Below are positions 53,519-61,122 of a stretch of DNA of 64,000 nucleotides, piece by piece (the first letter of the stretch is position 1; the number at the start of each line of letters is the position of its first letter). The notes below the pieces were generated by a model. The model saw only the letters and a list, made by a program, of their open reading frames with translations, did no database searches and was not told the DNA's origin. The stretch lies in contig JAOAQZ010000029.1 in NCBI GenBank assembly GCA_025210795.1, positions 1-64,000 on the forward strand, given 5' to 3'. Position numbers and translations under genes: made by a program. Origin of the DNA: Cohaesibacter sp. Lineage in GTDB: Bacteria > Pseudomonadota > Alphaproteobacteria > Rhizobiales > Cohaesibacteraceae.

Positions 53519-56500
53519 ATGTCTCTCTTGCCGCTCTCCCCCTCTTATGATGCGCTCAATGCGCTTGCCAAAGATCGTATTCTCATACTGGACGGGGCCA
53601 TGGGCACAATGATCCAGCGCCTTGAATTGGGAGAGGCCGATTTTCGCGGGGAACGCTTTTGTGACTGGTCGCAGGATCTTAAAGGCAATAACGACCTTCT
53701 GTCTTTGACGCAGCCTGATGCCATTCGTGATATTCACGTGCAATATCTGGAAGCTGGTGCCGATTTTGTTGGCACCAATACCTTTTCGTCCACCACCATT
53801 GCGCAAGCAGATTACGCGATGGAGAGCCTTGCTTACGAACTGAATGTCGAAAGCGCCAGGCTTGCCAAAGAGGCCGTGATACAGATTGAAGAAAAGCAGC
53901 CGGGGCGCAAGGCCTTTGTGCTGGGGGCGTTGGGGCCGACAAACCGGACAGCTTCTATCTCGCCTGATGTCAATGATCCGGGCTATCGAGCGGTCAGCTT
54001 TGATGACTTGCGGGTGGCGTATCTGGAAGCGGCGCGCGGGCTGCTTGATGGCGGCGCGGATGCTCTGGCGGTTGAGACCATTTTTGATACGCTCAATGCC
54101 AAGGCGGCTCTCTTTGCCATTGAAGAATTGTTTGAAGAAAAGGGCATGCGCTGGCCGGTGATCATTTCCGGTACCATTACCGATAAATCGGGGCGGACCC
54201 TGTCAGGCCAGACTGCGGAAGCTTTTTACAATTCTGTGCGTCATGCAAAACCCTTTGCGGTTGGCCTTAATTGCGCCTTGGGTGCGGCAGAGCTGCGCCA
54301 GCATGTCGATAGTTTGGCGCGGGTTGCCGAGACCAATATCTCGACCTATCCCAATGCGGGTCTTCCCAATGAATTTGGGGAATATGACGAGAGCCCCGAA
54401 CATATGGCCGGGCTTTTGGAGAAATTTGCAGCCGATGGTCTGATCAATCTGGTTGGCGGTTGTTGCGGCACAACACCGGATCATATCCGGGCTATTGCCG
54501 AGGCTGTGGGCGCGCATAAAACGCGGGCAATCCCCACTGTGCCCCAGCATATGCGGCTATCCGGCCTTGAGCCTTTTACCCTGACGCCCGAGACCAATTT
54601 TGTGAATATTGGCGAGCGGACCAATGTGACAGGATCTGCCAAATTCCGCCGTCTGATCACTGAAGGGGATTATGAAACCGCGCTGGATGTGGCGCGTCAG
54701 CAGGTGGAAAATGGTGCGCAAATCATCGATGTGAATATGGATGAGGGCCTGCTTGATTCTGAAGCGGCGATGGTGACCTTCCTTAATCTGGTGGTGGCCG
54801 AGCCTGACATTTCGCGCGTGCCTATCATGGTGGACAGCTCCAAATGGAGCGTAATTGAAGCAGGCCTTAAATGCCTTCAGGGCAAGTCGGTGGTCAATTC
54901 CATTTCCATGAAAGAGGGCAAGGAAGCCTTTGTGGCGCAGGCCAAGCTGATTTTGCGCTATGGGGCGGCTGTTGTGGTGATGGCCTTTGACGAAAAAGGG
55001 CAGGCGGATACTTACGAGCGCAAGATCGAGATTTGTAAGGCCTCTTACGACATTCTTGTGAATGAAGTGGGGTTCGCTCCCGAAGATATCATTTTTGACC
55101 CCAATGTCTTTGCGGTAGCAACAGGCATTGAAGAGCATAATAATTATGGGGTCGACTTTATTCGGGCGACCGAGTGGATCCGGACCAATCTGCCCGGTGC
55201 GCATGTTTCAGGTGGTTTGTCCAATCTCTCCTTCTCCTTCCGTGGCAACAATTTGGTGCGTGAGGCCATGCATTCGGCCTTTCTCTATCATGCCATCAAG
55301 GTCGGGCTTGATATGTCCATCGTCAATGCCGGGCAATTGATGGTTTATGACCAAATCGAGCCGGACCTTTTGGAGCGGATTGAAGATGTGGTTCTAAATC
55401 GGCGCGATGATGCGACCGACCGTCTTTTGGAAATTGCCGAGCAATATTTGCATAAAAAGGGAGAGGCCAAGGTCGTTGATCTCTCATGGCGTGAGCAGAG
55501 CGTTGAAAAGCGGCTTGAATATGCGCTGGTTAAGGGCATCAATGACTATATTGATGAGGATGTCGAAGAAGCACGGCAAAAGGCCTCACGCCCGCTTGAC
55601 GTCATTGAAGGCCCCCTCATGGACGGCATGAATGTGGTTGGCGATCTTTTCGGCGATGGCAAGATGTTCCTGCCGCAGGTGGTTAAATCTGCCCGCGTGA
55701 TGAAGAAGGCTGTCGCCTATTTGCTTCCGTTCATGGATGATGAGCAGGAAGGGGAGCGTTCCAGCGCTGGTAAGGTGCTGCTCGCCACCGTGAAAGGCGA
55801 TGTGCATGATATTGGCAAGAATATCGTGGGCGTGGTGCTTCAATGTAATGGCTATGAGGTGATTGACCTTGGGGTGATGGTCTCTTCTGGTGATATTCTG
55901 GAGACTGCTCGTAAGGAAGAGGTGGATATTGTTGGCCTTTCCGGCCTGATCACTCCGTCACTTGATGAAATGGTGCATGTGGCTGCTGAAATGCAGCGTG
56001 AGGGCTTTGAACAGCCCTTGCTGATTGGCGGGGCGACGACGTCGCAGGTGCATACGGCGGTGAAAATTGCGCCGGGTTATCAGAACAATCAATCCATCTA
56101 TGTCACTGACGCTTCGCGTGCGGTCGGGGTTGCGACAAAGCTGCTGTCGCGCGAAAAAGATGCCTATATCGAGGAAATCCGGGCTGATTATGGGCGGGTT
56201 CGGGAAAACCACGCCAAGGCACAGGCCAAAAAAGCACGTCTGAGCCTTGCTGATGCGCGCCGCAACAGTTTCAAGATTGATTGGGAGGCTGCAAAGCCGC
56301 AAAAACCGGCTTTTCTGGGCACCAAGGTGTTTGAGGATCAGGATCTCTCCGAGCTGGTCGATTATATCGACTGGACGCCTTTCTTCTCGACTTGGGAGAT
56401 GAAGGGCCGTTATCCGGCAATTCTGAGTGATGAGACCTATGGTGAGGCTGCGTCTTCTCTCTTTGCTGATGCGCAGGCAATGCTGAAACGCATCATTGAT

Positions 56501-57223
56501 GAGAAATGGCTGACAGCCCGTGCCGTTATTGGCTTCTGGCCTGCAGTATCGGACGGGGATGACATTGCTCTTTATGCAGGTGATGAGCGGGATGAAGAAC
56601 TTGCCCGTTTCCATGGCTTGCGCCAACAGATTGCAGGGCGCTCGAAACGGGCCAATGTGGCTATTTCCGACTTCATCGCGCCGCAGGGCTTAGGGATTGA
56701 TGATTATATCGGCGGCTTTGCTGTCTCCACCGGTTTTGGCGAAGAGGAGAGAGTCGCAGCCTTTGAAGCCTCTGGCGATGATTATTCAAAGATCCTGCTG
56801 CAAGCTCTGTCTGACCGGTTGGCAGAAGCCTATGCCGAAAAAATGCATGAAGATGTGCGTAACAAATATTGGGGCTATGCCGAAGGAGAAGGGTTGAGCA
56901 AAGAAGAACTGATTGCTGAAGGCTATCAGGGCATTCGGCCTGCTCCCGGCTATCCCGCACAGCCAGATCATACCGAGAAAGCGACCCTGTTTGCTTTGCT
57001 TGATGCAGAGGCGCAGACCGGTATTCAATTGACAGAAAGCTTTGCGATGATGCCGGGCTCTGCGGTTTCTGGTCTATATTTCTCCCATGCTGACAGTCAC
57101 TATTTTGGTGTTGGCAAAATCGAGAAAGATCAGGTTGAAGATTACGCCAAGCGCAAGGGCTGGGAGCTGGCCAAGGCAGAAAGATGGCTGGCCCCGATCC
57201 TCAATTATTCACCTTCTGCCTGA
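53519..57223 (+). CDS. metH: Cobalamin-dependent methionine synthase
   Basis: Transfers a methyl group from methyl-THF to homocysteine through cobalamin. All four domains are present in 1234 residues. The homocysteine-binding barrel has [18 protein letters not shown] and zinc Cys pair [12 protein letters not shown] near 313. The pterin domain has [20 protein letters not shown]. The cobalamin domain has cap helix region plus [18 protein letters not shown], with the His lower ligand near 763. The activation domain ends [20 protein letters not shown]. The gene is full length with no frameshift. It requires B12, as would a corrinoid-dependent role for the MttB-like protein. Confidence 0.97.
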   Translation: MSLLPLSPSYDALNALAKDRILILDGAMGTMIQRLELGEADFRGERFCDWSQDLKGNNDLLSLTQPDAIRDIHVQYLEAGADFVGTNTFSSTTIAQADYAMESLAYELNVESARLAKEAVIQIEEKQPGRKAFVLGALGPTNRTASISPDVNDPGYRAVSFDDLRVAYLEAARGLLDGGADALAVETIFDTLNAKAALFAIEELFEEKGMRWPVIISGTITDKSGRTLSGQTAEAFYNSVRHAKPFAVGLNCALGAAELRQHVDSLARVAETNISTYPNAGLPNEFGEYDESPEHMAGLLEKFAADGLINLVGGCCGTTPDHIRAIAEAVGAHKTRAIPTVPQHMRLSGLEPFTLTPETNFVNIGERTNVTGSAKFRRLITEGDYETALDVARQQVENGAQIIDVNMDEGLLDSEAAMVTFLNLVVAEPDISRVPIMVDSSKWSVIEAGLKCLQGKSVVNSISMKEGKEAFVAQAKLILRYGAAVVVMAFDEKGQADTYERKIEICKASYDILVNEVGFAPEDIIFDPNVFAVATGIEEHNNYGVDFIRATEWIRTNLPGAHVSGGLSNLSFSFRGNNLVREAMHSAFLYHAIKVGLDMSIVNAGQLMVYDQIEPDLLERIEDVVLNRRDDATDRLLEIAEQYLHKKGEAKVVDLSWREQSVEKRLEYALVKGINDYIDEDVEEARQKASRPLDVIEGPLMDGMNVVGDLFGDGKMFLPQVVKSARVMKKAVAYLLPFMDDEQEGERSSAGKVLLATVKGDVHDIGKNIVGVVLQCNGYEVIDLGVMVSSGDILETARKEEVDIVGLSGLITPSLDEMVHVAAEMQREGFEQPLLIGGATTSQVHTAVKIAPGYQNNQSIYVTDASRAVGVATKLLSREKDAYIEEIRADYGRVRENHAKAQAKKARLSLADARRNSFKIDWEAAKPQKPAFLGTKVFEDQDLSELVDYIDWTPFFSTWEMKGRYPAILSDETYGEAASSLFADAQAMLKRIIDEKWLTARAVIGFWPAVSDGDDIALYAGDERDEELARFHGLRQQIAGRSKRANVAISDFIAPQGLGIDDYIGGFAVSTGFGEEERVAAFEASGDDYSKILLQALSDRLAEAYAEKMHEDVRNKYWGYAEGEGLSKEELIAEGYQGIRPAPGYPAQPDHTEKATLFALLDAEAQTGIQLTESFAMMPGSAVSGLYFSHADSHYFGVGKIEKDQVEDYAKRKGWELAKAERWLAPILNYSPSA

Positions 57224-57283
57224 TGAGGGCGTTGGTCAGGCTTGCCTGTAAGGCGGCCTTGCCATAACCAACAAGACAATAAA

Positions 57284-57308
57284 AAACCGGGGCGAGAGCC
57301 CCGGTTTC
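57284..57308. terminator. metH terminator
   Basis: AAACCGGGGC pairs with GCCCCGGTTT around GAGA, 60 bases after the stop, flanked by a run of A on the left. It could also stop minus-strand transcripts from the small peptide gene. Confidence 0.85.
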
Positions 57309-57395
57309 GGTTTGGAACTGTCCAAGCAGCTTTTAGTTAAATTATGTATATGGGGAAGTAATACGCTATTCCCCATAATGTGCAGACGATGTTGC

Positions 57396-57473
57396 CTAAA
57401 TTAAACCAACTATAACTGCCGCAACAAACGCAAAGGCTGCACCAACGATCACGACATTCATCGACTTAATCAT
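57396..57473 (-). CDS. 25-residue single-helix membrane peptide
   Basis: MIKSMNVVIVGAAFAFVAAV followed by IVGLI and TAG. The Shine-Dalgarno GGAGGAAG sits seven bases before the ATG, as good as any in the window, and the product is one transmembrane helix after a positively charged start. Not recognised as any family. A small membrane protein is plausible; chance is not excluded. Confidence 0.55.
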   Translation of the reverse strand: MIKSMNVVIVGAAFAFVAAVIVGLI

Positions 57474-57600
57474 GGGATTGCTTCCTCCAGTTTTCCAGTC
57501 CCCTAAAGTCTAATAGAAATTCATGGATCCGCGAAGCAAAAAAGTTTGTGCATTGCAATAATTGTTGCTGATCTGAGCGCTTCTTACGGAGCAACCCCTT

Positions 57601-58422
57601 GTGACTCCTATGCTCCTTGTGCGACATTTTTGTTTGTTGGGAAGATTGAATTTGGGGAGAAAGGGTGTGAATGATTCTTTCGATTTTGCTCAGGCTTTAG
57701 GTGAAGTGGAATCTGGCTTAATTAACGCTGCGCGGGATGTGAACCCTCATAAAGCTGCCGAGCGCGCCCATTTTATGAAGGTAACCATGCCTTTGCTGGG
57801 CCTGACTGTGCCCCAGCAGCGCACGTGCCTTAAGCGCGGCTATAGCTTCTCCAAACTGGATTTTGCCCAGCAAGTGCCGATCTGGACTTATATCTGGGAA
57901 CATGCCCAAAGCCATGAAGCCAAGGTGCAGGCCGTTCTCTATGTCGAAAAGCCGGTGCCCGGTTATGATGCCTTGTGGCTGTGGCAGCAATTGGAGCCAT
58001 GGGTGGGGAGCGTGAATTGTTGGGATCAATCCGATTGCCTATCCCGTGTTTATTCCCAATTGCTTGAAGAGATCCCTGACGAGATTATCCCTGTTTTGCG
58101 GCGCTGGAATGTAAGCGATAATCCATGGGAGCGGCGGCAATCTTTAGTGGCCTTGCTGTTTTATTCCCGCTTTCGCCAGAGTTTTCCGGACCCGGAGCTG
58201 GTATTTTCGCTGATCCTCGCCCGTCTTCACGATGATGATTATTATGTTCAAAAGGGGCTGGGATGGGCTCTTCGAGAGGCCTATCATGTCTGGCCGCAAG
58301 AAGTGCTGGCCTTTCTTGACGAGCATGTCAAAAGCCTTGCCCCTGCTGCGTGGCAGGCGGCAACCGAGAAGCTTGATAAGTCGGTTAAACAGGCGCTTAA
58401 AACCAAGCGCAAGGCAAAATAA
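57601..58422 (+). CDS. DNA alkylation repair protein, AlkD-like HEAT-repeat fold
   Basis: Belongs to the AlkD superfamily of HEAT-repeat DNA glycosylases that excise N3- and N7-alkylpurines. The helical pairs are clear: TMPLLGLTVPQQRTCLKRGY, VPIWTYIWEHAQSHEAKVQA, SQLLEEIPDEIIPVLRRWNV, WERRQSLVALLFYSRFRQ, and DDDYYVQKGLGWALREAYHV. The last carries the VQKGLGWALRE signature of the group, and WERRQSLV includes the conserved Trp/Arg region. Starts are uncertain: GTG at 57601 gives 273 residues, GTG at 57667 gives 251 with GGAGAAAGGG upstream and is more usual. Substrate range is unknown. Confidence 0.85.
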   Translation: MTPMLLVRHFCLLGRLNLGRKGVNDSFDFAQALGEVESGLINAARDVNPHKAAERAHFMKVTMPLLGLTVPQQRTCLKRGYSFSKLDFAQQVPIWTYIWEHAQSHEAKVQAVLYVEKPVPGYDALWLWQQLEPWVGSVNCWDQSDCLSRVYSQLLEEIPDEIIPVLRRWNVSDNPWERRQSLVALLFYSRFRQSFPDPELVFSLILARLHDDDYYVQKGLGWALREAYHVWPQEVLAFLDEHVKSLAPAAWQAATEKLDKSVKQALKTKRKAK

Positions 58423-58470
58423 GTTTTGTTCGCTTCGGCCTGACAGGGACGTGATCTAGCGGCGCAAATC

Positions 58471-59805
58471 CTAACGGGACAAATGGCGCTGGATGGCCTT
58501 CTCCACCATATCGGCAATCAGTAAGGCATCATGGTCATGCATATAGGGGCCGATGATCTGGATGCCGAGGGGCAGGCAATCCTCGCTCATCAGGCCGGGC
58601 ACATTGATGCAGGGAAGGCCAAAGAGGGTCCATGTGCGGTTGAAGATGGAGGAGCCGGTCGAGGCAAGGCTTTTAAGGGCCGGACCGGGGGCTGAGAGCG
58701 AGATAATCGCATCCACATCTTCAAAAACTTCATCAAGCTGCTGGCTGGCATAATCGGCCAGCATGCGCGCCTCGTCATAATCGGACGGTTTGATCGTTTG
58801 GGCAAAATCCAGCGTTTCGCGCAAAAGCGGGCTGAGCTTGTCGGGATGGTTTTCATATTCCCAGCACAGGGCCTGTTTGGCCTCGTAATCCTGAATGACC
58901 TGATGGGCATGGAAGGCTGCGATAAATTCATCGGTGATGGGAATGTCGATGAGATTGATGCCAAAGGTCGAAAGGCTTGAGACCAGACTTTCAAATTGCT
59001 CACGATAGGCCGGGTTGGCCTCGTTCCAGCTATGGGTGCGGGCAATGCCCAGCGTTGGATTTGAGATTTGCCCGTCATCCACGCGCATGTGCCTGCCGGT
59101 CAGGACAGAGGCCGCATAGGCAACATCCTCAACCCCTTTGGCAAAGAGACCTGCCGTATCGAGTGACCAGGAAAAGGTTTTCATGCCCACGGTGGGCAAA
59201 AGGCCTGCGCTTGGTTTGAACCCAGCAACGCCGCAGAAAGAGGCAGGCCGGATGACAGAGCCGCCGGTTTGTGTGCCAAGGGCAAGCGGGGCCATGCCAG
59301 CCGCAACCGCTGCAGCCGAGCCTGACGAAGAGCCGCCCGGGGTATGGTCAAGATTATGGGGATTGCAGGTAGCACCGGGCTGGAAGAAGGCAAATTCGGT
59401 GGTGACGGTTTTTCCCAGAACTGAACAGCCTGCCGCCCGTGACATGGCCACCAGTGAGGCATCCGCATTGGGGGTGCAGCCGTGATAAATGGGAGAATTG
59501 CACTCTGTCTTAAGATCTTGTGTGTCAAAGACATCCTTGATGGCCAGCCCGATGCCCGCAAGGGGGCCTTTGCGGCTTTTTGCTTCGTCCAAGGCATTTT
59601 GGGAGACGCATTCAAAGGCTTTGATGGCTGGATCATGGGCGCTGATACGCTCAAGGGATGCTTGGATGGATTGCTCTGGTGTCAGGCTTCCATCCTCGAT
59701 TTGCCTGAGGATGGAGATAAGAGAGACGGGGGCAATCAGCGGATTGTCCGGTTTTTGATCATCACTTTGAGAATCTCTTGTGGAGGTCATCACCATTGCC
59801 TTCAT
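58471..59805 (-). CDS. Amidase (amidase-signature family)
   Basis: 444 residues of the amidase-signature family, with a Ser-cisSer-Lys triad. The Lys is in LAGIGLAIKDVFDT. The signature loop is DHTPGGSSSGSAAAVAAGM with the cis-Ser, and the nucleophile Ser is in GTQTGGSVIRPASFCGVAGF. The GatA-specific partner genes gatB and gatC are not nearby, so this is probably a free-standing amidase of unknown substrate, not a tRNA amidotransferase subunit. ATG at 59805; an ATG at 59790 with AAGG upstream is equally possible. No operon partner. Confidence 0.9.
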   Translation of the reverse strand: MKAMVMTSTRDSQSDDQKPDNPLIAPVSLISILRQIEDGSLTPEQSIQASLERISAHDPAIKAFECVSQNALDEAKSRKGPLAGIGLAIKDVFDTQDLKTECNSPIYHGCTPNADASLVAMSRAAGCSVLGKTVTTEFAFFQPGATCNPHNLDHTPGGSSSGSAAAVAAGMAPLALGTQTGGSVIRPASFCGVAGFKPSAGLLPTVGMKTFSWSLDTAGLFAKGVEDVAYAASVLTGRHMRVDDGQISNPTLGIARTHSWNEANPAYREQFESLVSSLSTFGINLIDIPITDEFIAAFHAHQVIQDYEAKQALCWEYENHPDKLSPLLRETLDFAQTIKPSDYDEARMLADYASQQLDEVFEDVDAIISLSAPGPALKSLASTGSSIFNRTWTLFGLPCINVPGLMSEDCLPLGIQIIGPYMHDHDALLIADMVEKAIQRHLSR

Positions 59806-59869
59806 TCATCCAAAATCTTTGTTAAGAATGCGCCTTTCTTGTGGGTGCTGCAAGTGAGAAAGAAAATTT

Positions 59870-60583
59870 ATGGGGCAAGTGAGTAAGCGGATGCGGGGAA
59901 TTGGCCCCTTAGGGATGATGATTGCCGGTGCGGCTTTTTTGCTCGCAGGCTGTTCCGTCTTTGATCAGATCGAAGAGGTTGATCAAGCCCAATTGCAGAG
60001 TGAAGCAGTGCCCGCGCCTTCAAAATCGGATGGTCAGGATTGCGCTGTATTCTTTGAAGGACTGGCATCCGGCACCGCAGAAGATGCCTTTTTTGAGAAG
60101 GGGAAATGCGGAGCGCAGGCTCCTTACACCGTGTTTGCTGTTGGGGGTGACCAGCCGGTTCAGTTCTCTCCGTCTGCCAAGCTTAACTGCGCAATGACCA
60201 CCCAATTGCAGCGCTATTTTGCCCAAAGTGTGCAGCCTCAGGCCATGCACTATCTGGGGCAACCTGTAAGCTCCATCAAAGTTGCGGCCTCTTATTCTTG
60301 CCGCAGGCGTAATGGGAAAAGAAGCGGTAAATTCTCAGAGCATTCTTTTATGAATGCCCTTGATATTTCAGCCTTTACCCTTGCCGATGGCACGACCCTG
60401 ACTGTGAAACGGGATTGGCGCGGGATTGATCGCAATGCAAGATTTCTCAAAGCGGTGAACCGGCAGGCATGCAAATATTTCACCACGGTCCTTGGACCCG
60501 GTGGTGACAAATATCATCAGGACCATTTTCATCTTGATTTGGCCAGACATGGCCGCAAGGGAACTTACCGGGTTTGTAAGTAG
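59870..60583 (+). CDS. Extensin-like family lipoprotein
   Basis: 237 residues. A lipobox LLAGC is at residues about 24-28, after a hydrophobic stretch, so it should be an outer- or inner-membrane lipoprotein. The C-terminal extensin-like domain (PF06904) shows LNCAMTTQLQRYF, ASYSCRRRNG, SEHSFMNALDISAFTLADG and DHFHLDLARHG. The last two resemble the metal-binding His/Asp motifs of D,D-carboxypeptidase-type peptidases, and a peptidoglycan-related role has been suggested for the family. The gene is divergent from the amidase. Confidence 0.9.
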   Translation: MGQVSKRMRGIGPLGMMIAGAAFLLAGCSVFDQIEEVDQAQLQSEAVPAPSKSDGQDCAVFFEGLASGTAEDAFFEKGKCGAQAPYTVFAVGGDQPVQFSPSAKLNCAMTTQLQRYFAQSVQPQAMHYLGQPVSSIKVAASYSCRRRNGKRSGKFSEHSFMNALDISAFTLADGTTLTVKRDWRGIDRNARFLKAVNRQACKYFTTVLGPGGDKYHQDHFHLDLARHGRKGTYRVCK

Positions 60584-60592
60584 GTTGACCGC

Positions 60593-60919
60593 CTAGTTTG
60601 GGCGATCTTCCAGCAATTCGATTTCGATAAAGGCGCATTCAAAGTCGTTGCCGTTCATGACATCATGCTCTGTGTTGGCGTCTCTTGTATAAGGGACGCC
60701 ATTTTCGACCGGCCAGCTGATACGGCCCCTGTCCGGGGTGTCGATTTCAAGGGTGCCGGTAAAGAGCGGCACGACCACATAATCATAGTCATGGCGATGC
60801 CAGCCTGTGCTGTCGCCCTTTTTCTTAAACCGCCATTCCGTGACGCGAACGCGTTCATTTTCCAGCATTTTGGTGCCTATGGCGGCTTTTCCCTTAGCGG
60901 GCGTCGTTGGTTCGCACAT
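60593..60919 (-). CDS. Small single-domain cupin protein
   Basis: 108 residues, a single cupin barrel. Metal-binding residues of motif 1 appear as GWHRHDYDYVVVPLFTGTLE and of motif 2 as NTEHDVMNGNDFECAFIEIE. VRVTEWRFKKKGD precedes motif 1. It resembles the small cupins linked to sugar or amino-acid metabolism; no substrate can be assigned. It converges on the extensin gene with a gap of only nine bases. Confidence 0.87.
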   Translation of the reverse strand: MCEPTTPAKGKAAIGTKMLENERVRVTEWRFKKKGDSTGWHRHDYDYVVVPLFTGTLEIDTPDRGRISWPVENGVPYTRDANTEHDVMNGNDFECAFIEIELLEDRPN

Positions 60920-61046
60920 GATGGCAGGCCTTCCCTCTCTGTTTTTTGCTGAAAAGAGCCTATCGCAGGGGGCGCGCCTTGCAAGATAAAGCTTTTGAAC
61001 CGCAGTTTAGGTGAGCCTGAACTGATGGAAGGGCGTTCTTGATAGG

Positions 61047-61085
61047 GGCAAAAGAAAAGGCACCGACCAAAGGGTCCGTGCCTTT
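61047..61085 (-). terminator. Terminator of the hydantoinase/oxoprolinase gene
   Basis: On the minus strand AAAGGCAC pairs with GTGCCTTT, enclosing a GACC/GGTC inner stem, followed by TTCTTTTGC. It lies about 40 bases past the stop. Confidence 0.85.
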
Positions 61086-61122
61086 AAAGGGCTGGTTTCT
61101 TTTCTTTTCGTTAGGCCGCTAG

